Of a stretch of DNA of 36,781 bases, positions 8,801 through 16,338 are shown in pieces (the first letter of the stretch is position 1; each line of letters opens with the position of its first letter). The notes beneath the pieces are model-generated. The model saw only the letters and a list, made by a program, of their open reading frames with translations. It was not told the DNA's origin and made no database searches. The translations under genes were made by a program, and so were the position numbers. The DNA comes from Nanobdellota archaeon. GTDB taxonomy: Archaea > Nanobdellota > Nanobdellia > Woesearchaeales > UBA11576. Location: NCBI GenBank assembly GCA_018830225.1, contig JAHJSS010000019.1, positions 1 through 36,781 of the forward strand, given 5' to 3'.

Positions 8801-9196
8801 AAGATACTTGTAGAGCCAGACTCTGTCAAGAGCGCCGAAATGACCTTGATACCAGACATGGAAGCGCTTGAAAGAAATGACTACAAAATAACAATAGATA
8901 CCAAACTCGAAGGACAGAAGATAGACTATGAGGAAGAGCTAAGCTTTGTCCTGAAGAAGAACAAAGGATTCGAGGCGAGCTATTGGGTGTATGTGTTGGC
9001 GGGCCTCATACTGATCGGCCTGATTGTGCTCATAGTGGAGATAGTTAAAAAATCAAGAGACAGTAAAAATAAAACGCCCGCGGTTGTGAAAAGCAAGACA
9101 AAAGAAAAGAAGGAGAAAGCGGTGGACCAGATAAACAAGGAGCTTGCGGAGCTGAGAAAAAAGACCGTGCTCCAGCTCAAGAAATCCGCCAATTAG
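5810..9196 (+). CDS. Giant surface membrane protein: Ig-like (CARDB/NEW3-like) domains, about 5 TM helices and Lys-rich loops, with an internal duplication
   Basis: Signal peptide, then repeated beta-rich modules. TM segments include AGWPLWLIAAIAGGALLLIIIIVILVVF, LWPILLLLLLALIVAGGLYYAF, LWPWLLAGLVALAIIILIISL, WMPVVAGIIIIILLAALGFWAY and YWVYVLAGLILIGLIVLIVEI. The track ORF begins at 5777; MRSSKAITNY at 5810 is preferred. Confidence 0.9.
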   Translation: MRSSKAITNYAVILLTVLVLISSSVSAIAEDFSAFGEKKDVSVCACDLTTDHITIHNTGDITSTFMIDAEGRAAEWTDLAPQTFYLEQGEVKTVERFIKVPCRARGDYTLNTTVRTLFDMEKVLEQTLKVQNCPNIQIIPKFSGAQQECPCTPVQYSFEVVNTGNHIETYEISVEPYSEAISLSTDFLVLEPGEKQEILVFINLECGQYGEKIFTFNARAQGTGILGQTDFVLDINKCYDYYILVGEEYNVCQGIPNIILFQIDNKANIANEYFLAVEGADWAYPENETIAAWGGETKESNILVFPPDEEESLHTITLRSMSARGEEERIKEILLETEKCYDYELVETEGVFQATECKTKDHIFTLKNIGGRDTTYYIDAEGLEWMTTSPEPITLGAGQEESIVFRGEAPCESAGEYIENIYITIEEINQTYLEEKTVTVHAKEEVYMPEIDIPDLKIDYAGGETEIKITNNGFETATYLLGLVASDWITLDTSSVELAPGENTTLLLQAWPTEDVPEETYAGELTARVQGEEIEYSTDFTVELRENAGWPLWLIAAIAGGALLLIIIIVILVVFLSKKRKKKEKKEEPKEEKKEDKEIITIDKREYRRKKKEEKKTRLWPILLLLLLALIVAGGLYYAFSTGLLGGERNETISEEPEELEEMPETVEERVVPVTPTPEETETGVLTNVEIEESLITIDRSGVAGEGNKIIISNETEINLLLSIKNPTDRKAKFTIHTPENSWLSFERDKITVMPNATDTTNIKITPDLGALKDNDYALTINTTLEGKKIYYEETLDLVLTTQKTGIKSLWPWLLAGLVALAIIILIISLATMKRKPEIKKDKELMKEKKVKEEKKPKKETKKAEKKAESRSGVWMPVVAGIIIIILLAALGFWAYNTFQPAGEGGEINETEKAAQEPAAEEPTDTQTQPEELKLTEEDVEEALITIDRSGVPGSGDVLKLDQEQYTLPISIKNPTDRKARFTVNTSNESWVVFDQYKILVEPDSVKSAEMTLIPDMEALERNDYKITIDTKLEGQKIDYEEELSFVLKKNKGFEASYWVYVLAGLILIGLIVLIVEIVKKSRDSKNKTPAVVKSKTKEKKEKAVDQINKELAELRKKTVLQLKKSAN

Positions 9197-9235
9197 TTTT
9201 TCAATTTTCTCTATTATTACCTATTTTATCCAATA

Positions 9236-9248
9236 GGTTTAAAAATAC
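9236..9248 (+). promoter_or_regulatory. TATA-like box of the tRNA gene
   Basis: GGTTTAAAAATAC about 30-40 bp upstream of the tRNA 5' end. Confidence 0.45.
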
Positions 9249-9277
9249 CTTCTTTTTCTAAACAATTACTACTCCAC

Positions 9278-9423
9278 GGGGCTGTAGTATAACCTGGCTA
9301 GAATAGCTGGCTCCAGTCTTGGAGCGATGAGGCAATCTGCCGATGATTAAGGTGTCTGGTATGCCAAGACGTTGCTCTTGAGGAAGATACCAGCGGATCT
9401 GGGTTCAAATCCCAGCAGCCCCA
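9278..9423 (+). tRNA. trnW: tRNA-Trp (CCA anticodon) with a long anticodon-loop intron
   Basis: Acceptor GGGGCTG (9278-9284)/CAGCCCC (9416-9422); T-arm CTGGG TTCAAAT CCCAG (9399-9415); anticodon stem GCTGG (9306-9310)/CCAGC (9390-9394); loop CT-CCA-G then intron. 3' CCA not encoded. The D-stem is weak. Confidence 0.9.
9317..9388 (+). other. Predicted 72-nt tRNA-Trp intron at the canonical 37/38 position
   Basis: Removing 9317-9388 restores the 7-nt loop CTCCAGA between the anticodon-stem halves. A complete BHB motif was not established by hand. Confidence 0.7.
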
Positions 9424-9872
9424 TTTTTTTCTTTTTACTCTCCCCCCCTAAGTTCTGATGGAAACAAAAAAAAATGAGAACCGGTGTTCTTCAGACCAAT
9501 CTATTTATTTTATTACGTGGCAACGGTTGTATCTCATAATGTGTGATTATATAATATATATTATAATATATATTATTAATAATATAATAAACAAATATTT
9601 TCTATATGGAAAACAAAAAAAGCGTTTTTTGTTTTTGCTCGCAGTGGCTGTAATAGTATAATAATAAATAATTAAAACAAATTAAAACATTTTATTATTA
9701 ACAACCCAGTTCCACACGAAATAAAGGGGAGGGGGTAGGAAGAAAACCACTCGCTTCATAATATAGAAAAAACTAATAAATATAGCAATACAAGACCTGA
9801 AATACTAAAATAAAGACCTCTATTTCTACTGAAGAGTTAGCTTTATATACCTCTTCTTCATCTGGAGCAAAC
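9424..9872. other. Candidate replication origin (oriC) upstream of orc1/cdc6
   Basis: Noncoding, AT-rich, directly upstream of orc1/cdc6. Contains a 46-bp pure A/T tract (9546-9591) and ORB-like sites at 9451-9473, 9606-9622 and 9710-9735. Confidence 0.65.
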
Positions 9873-11081
9873 ATGACAGAAAAGGGGCTTGACAACTTCT
9901 TTGAAACATACCTAAAAAAAGAACCATTATTCTTAGACAAATCAGTAATCCAGTCAGCACACACACCAGACGAAATACCTCACAGGGAAGAGCAGATCAA
10001 GCAGATAGCAAACATACTGGCACCCGCTTTGAGGATGGAGCGCCCATCAAACATTTTCATATACGGAAAGACGGGGACGGGCAAGACGGTTTGTGTAAGG
10101 CACACAACAAAAAAACTCCAGGGCGTCGCGAAACAGAACAACATACAGCTTGACATAATATATGTCAATTGCAAGCTAAGCAAGATAGCAGACACGGAAT
10201 ACCGGCTCGTGGCACACCTCGCAAGGGAGTTCGGAAAGGAAATACCTTCAACAGGACTCCCTACTGGAGAGGTATACAACATATTCTACAAGGCAATAGA
10301 TGAAAAGAAAAGGATGATAGTGATAGTCCTTGATGAGATAGACCAGCTCATAAACAAGACCAGCGACGAGATACTGTACAACCTGACAAGGATAAACTCA
10401 GAGCTCAAAAACGCGCAGATATCAATAATAGGAATATCAAACGACCTTGTCTTCGCAGACAACATCGACCCGCGGGTCAAATCTTCGCTCAGCGAGGAAG
10501 AGCTGGTATTTCCACCCTACAACGCAATACAGATACAAGACATACTGAAGCACAGGACAAGCAAGGCATTCAAGAACAACGTGCTCGAGCAGGGGCTGCT
10601 GGAGAAATGCGCAGCATACGCCGCGAAAGACCACGGCGACGCGAGACGCGCACTTGAGCTGATAAGGGTGGCAGGAGAGCTTGCCGAAAGGAACAATGAG
10701 GAAAAGGTGTCGATCAAGCACCTCGACATGGCCGAGGACAAGATAGAGAAAGACCGGGTAATAGATATAATAACAACACAGCCACTACAGTTCAAAGCCA
10801 CGCTGTACGCAGCAATACTCCTGAAAAAGGAAAAAAAGAATACTACATTCACGGGAGACATCTACGAGATATACAAAGATATATGCAGCAAGACAGGGCT
10901 TCGGCCGCTCACCCAAAGAAGGATATCAGACATAATCGCGGAGTTCGACATGCTTGGGATAATAAACGCAAAAGTCATATCAAAAGGAAGGTACGGGAGG
11001 ACCAGGGAGATAAACCTGGCGGTCCCGCCGGCGATAGAGCCGAAGATCAAGGAGATAATAGTAAAGGACCTTGGATTATAA
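9873..11081 (+). CDS. cdc6: Orc1/Cdc6 replication initiator
   Basis: Walker A IYGKTGTGKT, Walker B IVIVLDEIDQL, C-terminal winged-helix region; N-terminus FLDKSVIQSAHTPDEIPHREEQIKQIANIL is typical of archaeal Cdc6. Confidence 0.96.
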   Translation: MTEKGLDNFFETYLKKEPLFLDKSVIQSAHTPDEIPHREEQIKQIANILAPALRMERPSNIFIYGKTGTGKTVCVRHTTKKLQGVAKQNNIQLDIIYVNCKLSKIADTEYRLVAHLAREFGKEIPSTGLPTGEVYNIFYKAIDEKKRMIVIVLDEIDQLINKTSDEILYNLTRINSELKNAQISIIGISNDLVFADNIDPRVKSSLSEEELVFPPYNAIQIQDILKHRTSKAFKNNVLEQGLLEKCAAYAAKDHGDARRALELIRVAGELAERNNEEKVSIKHLDMAEDKIEKDRVIDIITTQPLQFKATLYAAILLKKEKKNTTFTGDIYEIYKDICSKTGLRPLTQRRISDIIAEFDMLGIINAKVISKGRYGRTREINLAVPPAIEPKIKEIIVKDLGL

Positions 11082-11130
11082 TATACTAATAAATATTTCA
11101 AAATATTTTTTCTAAAAAAGAACGGGGGAA

Positions 11131-12660
11131 ATGTTGGAGATAGACAAAAAAAGGGAAATCGTGTCAACGCTGATGGGCAAAGGGATACTGCTAGACAGAG
11201 CAATGCTCGGCAAGATAGACACTATACCTGAACAAGAAAGATTCCACAGATTCATCCTCGACGACAACGCCGCCGGCCAAGAGGCTGACTTCACAAGACT
11301 TCTGGAAAAATACCTGCAGACCAGGACAGAACAGGCAGAAGCCGCGCCAGACACGACAGATACCCAAAACGCAAAAGTCGAAATCATATTCTCATACAAA
11401 GCAGAACCGAAGAAGAGGGAAGTCCAGGATTTCACCGGATACTTCACATCAAGGTACGATTCCTTGAGGTCCATACTGCAACACAGGAAGGAGCTTCAGA
11501 GCCTCACATCGATAAACCGGCTGAACCAGAAGAGGGAAAGGGAACAGACTGCGCTGATAGGCATGATAACAGACAAACAGGAGACAAAGACCGGCAAGAT
11601 AATGCTCACCGCAGAGGACATGACAGGAAAGATAAAAGTCATAGTATCACAAAACAGCGACGCATACGAGATAGCCAAGGAGACAACACTCGACGAGGTG
11701 CTGGGAATAGTCGGGACCTGCGCGGGCGACGTCATATTCGCGAGCAACCTCATACTGCCAGACATACCATTATACAAGGAGATGAAAAAAAGCCCTGACG
11801 AGGCATATGTGCTGTTCTTGGGTGACTTCCACCTTGGATCAAAGCTATTCCTGTGGGAACCATTCGAGAAACTGATAACCTGGATAAGAGGAGAGCAGGG
11901 CAACGAGAAACAGGCAGAGATAGCAAAGAAAGTCAAATACATATTCGTCACAGGAGACCTGGTCGAGGGGGTAGGGATATACCCTGACCAGGAGAAAGAC
12001 CTGGCGATAACAGACATATACGAGCAATACAATGAGCTCGCCAAACACCTCAGAAGGATACCACAGGACAAAAGGATAATAATCTGCCCGGGAAACCACG
12101 ACGCGATGAGGATAGCAGAGCCTCAACCTCCGCTGTACAAGGACTTCGCAGAGGCGGTCTGGAAGCTGCCGAATGTCACGATGGTCAGCAACCCTGCATA
12201 CGTAAACATACACAGCTCAGAAAGCTTCCCTGGTTTCGATGTCCTGATGTACCATGGCTTCAGCTTCATATACTATGCAAACGCAGTCGAATCTATAAGA
12301 AACAAAGGCGGGCAAAGGAGGCCAGACCTGATAATGAAATACCTTCTGCAGAGGAGACACCTAGCACCCACACACAAATCAACACTTTACCTCCCGGACG
12401 CGCAGAAAGACAGCCTAGTGATAGATAAGATCCCTGACTTCTTCGCAAGCGGACACATACACAGGACATCGGCAGCCAACTACAGGAATATCACTATGCT
12501 CAACTGCTCATCATGGCTGGAGATGACAGAATACCAGGAGAAAGTCGGCCTCATACCCCAGCCAGGAAGGGCCCTGCTCGTCAACCTGCAGACGAGGAAG
12601 GTGAAGATACTCAAGTTTTACGATGACACACAAAATGAAGAGCAGACAAGCGAGGAATGA
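11131..12660 (+). CDS. polB: DNA polymerase D small subunit DP1 (Mre11-like phosphoesterase)
   Basis: Motifs LGDFHLGSKLF, VTGDLVEGVGIYPDQ, CPGNHDAMR, YHGFSF and ASGHIHRT. Confidence 0.96.
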   Translation: MLEIDKKREIVSTLMGKGILLDRAMLGKIDTIPEQERFHRFILDDNAAGQEADFTRLLEKYLQTRTEQAEAAPDTTDTQNAKVEIIFSYKAEPKKREVQDFTGYFTSRYDSLRSILQHRKELQSLTSINRLNQKREREQTALIGMITDKQETKTGKIMLTAEDMTGKIKVIVSQNSDAYEIAKETTLDEVLGIVGTCAGDVIFASNLILPDIPLYKEMKKSPDEAYVLFLGDFHLGSKLFLWEPFEKLITWIRGEQGNEKQAEIAKKVKYIFVTGDLVEGVGIYPDQEKDLAITDIYEQYNELAKHLRRIPQDKRIIICPGNHDAMRIAEPQPPLYKDFAEAVWKLPNVTMVSNPAYVNIHSSESFPGFDVLMYHGFSFIYYANAVESIRNKGGQRRPDLIMKYLLQRRHLAPTHKSTLYLPDAQKDSLVIDKIPDFFASGHIHRTSAANYRNITMLNCSSWLEMTEYQEKVGLIPQPGRALLVNLQTRKVKILKFYDDTQNEEQTSEE

Positions 12661-12669
12661 GAAGATAAT

Positions 12670-15600
12670 ATGGTAATAGCCAGCCCAGATATGCAAAGAT
12701 ACTTCGACGAACTCCAGCGCAAGTGCAAGGAAGCGCACGACATAGCTACAGCAGCGAGGAAAAAAGGATATGACCCTGACGACTGCGTAGAGGTCCAGCT
12801 GGCATCTAACATGGCAGAGAGGGTTGTAGGCCTCATATCTGTCGTCGCTCCGCAGATAATCGGCAGCGGCGTCGTAGAGCGAATAATAGAGCTGGAACAG
12901 CAGTATGGCGTACTCGACTGGAGGGTAGCGCTGCAGATCGCACTAGAGGTCGCACAGGAGAAATTCTGCAAGTTCAAGGACAAAAAAGAGGCCATAGAGG
13001 TCGGCGTAAGGGTCGGGTTCGCCTATGGCACTGTCGGAGTGGTCAGCAGCCCGATAGAAGGATTGATATCAATAGACATAAAGAACAGAAGAGACGGAAA
13101 AGGAGAATACTTCTGCCTGAACTACGGCGGCCCGGTAAGGAATGCGGGCGGCACAGCTGCATCATGGTCTGTCATAATAGCGGACTATGTCCGGAAGAAC
13201 ACAGGATACGCAGTGTACGACCCAGACGAGAACGAAATAAAAAGATGCGCCACAGAAATCGAAGACTATCACGAAAGGGTCACAAACCTCCAATATTTCC
13301 CTTCAAAAGCGGAATCAGAGTTCATGATCAGGAATCTCCCTGTGGAGGTATCCGGAGACGCGTCAGAAGACATAGAAGTATCCAACTACAAGGACATCTC
13401 GAGGATACCCACCAACAAGATCAGGAGCGGATACTGCCTCATACACTCTAGCTGCATACCCTTGAAGGCAGAGAAGCTCTGGAAACAGCTCTCCAAGTGG
13501 GGAAAGGACTTTGGTATGGACCACTGGTCTTTCCTGGAGGAGTTCATAAAGATAAAGAAAGAGGCCCACGCAAAAGGGAAAGGGGCGAAGAAACAGCAGA
13601 CTGACGACGACAAGCATAAAGTGACCCCTGACTTCACGTACATCAAGGACCTCGTTGCAGGGAGGCCTGTTCTCGCGCACCCGCTGCGCACAGGAGGATT
13701 CAGGCTGAGATACGGCAGGAGCAGGACATCAGGATATTCTGCGCAATCAATCCATCCGGCATCCATGCACGTGATGAACAACTTCATAGCGACAGGAACT
13801 CAGCTCAAGGTTGAGAGGCCTGGAAAAGGGGCCGCGTTCACGCCATGCGACACCATAGAAGGCCCTGTCGTGAAGCTCAAAGACGGCAGCGTAGTCAGGC
13901 TTGACACAGAGCAGCAGGCAAAGGAAGTCAAGAAAGAAGTGATAGAAGTGCTGTTCTTAGGCGATGCTCTCATAAACTACGGCGACTTCCTCAACAGGAA
14001 TCACCTGCTGGTGCCGCCGGGATACTGCGAAGAATGGTGGATGAAAGAACTTGAGAAGAAGACGGTCTCCATATTCGGCAGCCTTGACACGTACAAGCTC
14101 GCAGAGATAACAGGGGCCAAACCACAGGAACTTGAGAGGATATTCAAGAAGCCGCTTAGGGATAAGCCGAACGCAAAGACCGCGCTGAACATAGCAAGAT
14201 CAACAAAGACGCCGCTCCACCCAAAGCACACATACTTCTGGAACGCAATAGACAAGACAGAGCTGATGCCTCTTGTTGATTGGCTCCACACGATGAGGAT
14301 AGAGACCGACGACGACGGCATAACAAAGGCGGTCCTGCAGAACAACAAGGAACAGAAAAGGGTGCTTGAAAGGATAGGGATACCACACATACTGGCGAGC
14401 AACGAGTTTGTCGTCTTCAGGAAAGATGAAGCGACCATACTCGAAGAGCTGCTGAAGATAGGATCCGAGAATGCGGAAGAAGTGAAGAACTGCCTCCAGA
14501 AGATAATCTCCGACGAAAAAACAAAAGACACCTTAGACGCACTCAACAGGCACTCAAACATAAGCCAAAGGGACAAATGCGGGATATTCATAGGGGCCAG
14601 GATGGGAAGGCCAGAAAAGGCAAAGATGCGCAAACTTACCGGCAGTCCACACGTCCTTTTCCCTGTTGGCGAGGAAGGGGGCAGGATGAGATCATTCCAG
14701 TCAGCGCTCACAGCAGGCAAGATAACAGCAGAGTTCCCGACATACAAATGCGAAAAATGCGGAAAAGAAACCATCTTTAGCGTATGCCTTGAATGCGAAA
14801 AGAAAGCGAAGAAGCAATACCACTGCAAGATATGCGGAACAATCGAGACAGACACCTGCCCGAAGCACGGGAAGACGACACCATACGTAAGAAGGGAGAT
14901 ACCGATAAACACCTACTTCGAGAACCTGCTGAGGAAGATGAAGACAAAGACATACCCTGACCTGATAAAAGGCGTCAGAGGCACCAGCAACAGGGAACAC
15001 ATACCAGAGCACCTCATGAAAGGCATACTCAGGGCGCAGAACAACGTCTATGTGAACAAAGAAGGCACGGTCAGGTATGACTGCTCAGAGCTCCCGATAA
15101 CGCACCTCAAGCCGAAAGAGATAGGCACAAGCATAGAACAGCTCAAGGAGATGGGTTACGACAAGGACACCAGAGGAAGGCCGCTCGAGAACGAAGAGCA
15201 GACGCTGGAACTTAAGCCCCAGGACGTGGTGATACCCTGCTGCCCGGACTCCCCTGACGAGCCCGCAGACGCAGTCCTTTTCAGGACCACAAAATTCGTC
15301 GATGACGAGCTTGAGATGCTCTACGGCCTGAAACCTTTCTATAAACTGCAGACAAAAGAGGATCTTGCAGGCCACCTGATAATAGGCCTTGCGCCCCACA
15401 CATCAGCAGGAACTATAGGGCGGATAATAGGCTTCTCCAAGACCCAAGGATTCTTCGCGCACCCCCTCATGCACGCGGCGATGCGCAGAGACTGTGATGG
15501 CGATGAGAGCTGCTTCATACTCCTGCTCGACGCATTCCTCAATTTCTCACGCAAATACCTGCCAGACTCAAGAGGAAGCACGATGGACGCTCCGCTTGTG

Positions 15601-16242
15601 CTCACCACGATACTGGCCCCTTCCGAGGTCGACGACATGGTATTCGACGTCGACAGGGAATGGACATACCCCCTTGAGTTCTACGAGGCCTGCCTTGAAT
15701 ACAAGCCAGCATGGGAGCTGAAGCTCGACACGATAAAGAAGGTCCTCAACACAGAGCAGCAGTACGAGGGCATGGGTTTCACACATGACACAGACAACAT
15801 AAACGCGGGGGTGCTCTGCTCATCATACAAGACTCTGCCGTCAATGCAGGACAAGCTGCTGGCCCAGATGGACCTCGCGCAGAAGATTCGTGCGGTCGAC
15901 GAGGCAGACGTCGCGAGACTCGTCATAGAGAAACACTTCATCAGGGACATAAAAGGGAATCTCAGGAAATTCTCACAGCAGGAGTTCAGGTGCGTGAACT
16001 GCAACGAGAAATTCAGAAGACCTCCCCTGCTAGGCAAATGCACCGCCTGCGGAGGCAAGATCATATTCACCATATCAGAAGGAAGCATCGTCAAGTACCT
16101 CGAACCCAGCATGAGCCTTGCGAACAAGTACAACCTGCCGACATACCTCAAGCAGACCCTCGAGCTGACGAAGCGGCGGATAGAAGGGGTATTCGGGAAA
16201 GAGAAGGAGAAACAGACAGGACTTGGCGCGTGGTTCGGTTAG
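12670..16242 (+). CDS. polC: DNA polymerase D large subunit DP2
   Basis: NYGGPVRNAGGTAAS, LRYGRSRTSGYSAQSIHPASM, RMGRPEKAKMR, catalytic RRDCDGDESCFILLLDAFLNFSRKYLPDSRGSTMDAPLVLT, zinc fingers. Confidence 0.97.
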   Translation: MVIASPDMQRYFDELQRKCKEAHDIATAARKKGYDPDDCVEVQLASNMAERVVGLISVVAPQIIGSGVVERIIELEQQYGVLDWRVALQIALEVAQEKFCKFKDKKEAIEVGVRVGFAYGTVGVVSSPIEGLISIDIKNRRDGKGEYFCLNYGGPVRNAGGTAASWSVIIADYVRKNTGYAVYDPDENEIKRCATEIEDYHERVTNLQYFPSKAESEFMIRNLPVEVSGDASEDIEVSNYKDISRIPTNKIRSGYCLIHSSCIPLKAEKLWKQLSKWGKDFGMDHWSFLEEFIKIKKEAHAKGKGAKKQQTDDDKHKVTPDFTYIKDLVAGRPVLAHPLRTGGFRLRYGRSRTSGYSAQSIHPASMHVMNNFIATGTQLKVERPGKGAAFTPCDTIEGPVVKLKDGSVVRLDTEQQAKEVKKEVIEVLFLGDALINYGDFLNRNHLLVPPGYCEEWWMKELEKKTVSIFGSLDTYKLAEITGAKPQELERIFKKPLRDKPNAKTALNIARSTKTPLHPKHTYFWNAIDKTELMPLVDWLHTMRIETDDDGITKAVLQNNKEQKRVLERIGIPHILASNEFVVFRKDEATILEELLKIGSENAEEVKNCLQKIISDEKTKDTLDALNRHSNISQRDKCGIFIGARMGRPEKAKMRKLTGSPHVLFPVGEEGGRMRSFQSALTAGKITAEFPTYKCEKCGKETIFSVCLECEKKAKKQYHCKICGTIETDTCPKHGKTTPYVRREIPINTYFENLLRKMKTKTYPDLIKGVRGTSNREHIPEHLMKGILRAQNNVYVNKEGTVRYDCSELPITHLKPKEIGTSIEQLKEMGYDKDTRGRPLENEEQTLELKPQDVVIPCCPDSPDEPADAVLFRTTKFVDDELEMLYGLKPFYKLQTKEDLAGHLIIGLAPHTSAGTIGRIIGFSKTQGFFAHPLMHAAMRRDCDGDESCFILLLDAFLNFSRKYLPDSRGSTMDAPLVLTTILAPSEVDDMVFDVDREWTYPLEFYEACLEYKPAWELKLDTIKKVLNTEQQYEGMGFTHDTDNINAGVLCSSYKTLPSMQDKLLAQMDLAQKIRAVDEADVARLVIEKHFIRDIKGNLRKFSQQEFRCVNCNEKFRRPPLLGKCTACGGKIIFTISEGSIVKYLEPSMSLANKYNLPTYLKQTLELTKRRIEGVFGKEKEKQTGLGAWFG

Positions 16243-16338
16243 TCGGTTGATTTTACTAAAATTAAGAAAAACATCCATAAACCATTTTTAAGCAAAAAAT
16301 AACCCCGGATATTTAATAAATAAACATAACATACTCAT

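Noticed and set aside
9317-9388. Confident annotation of a box C/D guide RNA in the tRNA-Trp intron
   Set aside because: C-like boxes exist but D/D' boxes are poor and guide spacings are not canonical, so it is reported only as a possibility.
9458-9661. 67-aa ORF in the pre-orc1 region
   Set aside because: Composed of low-complexity A/T codons (YIIYIIIYIINNIINKY) across the A/T tract; better explained as origin DNA.
14001-14912. 303-aa minus-strand ORF inside the DP2 gene
   Set aside because: Antisense to a clearly conserved DP2 coding region; Ser/Phe-rich translation typical of shadow ORFs.
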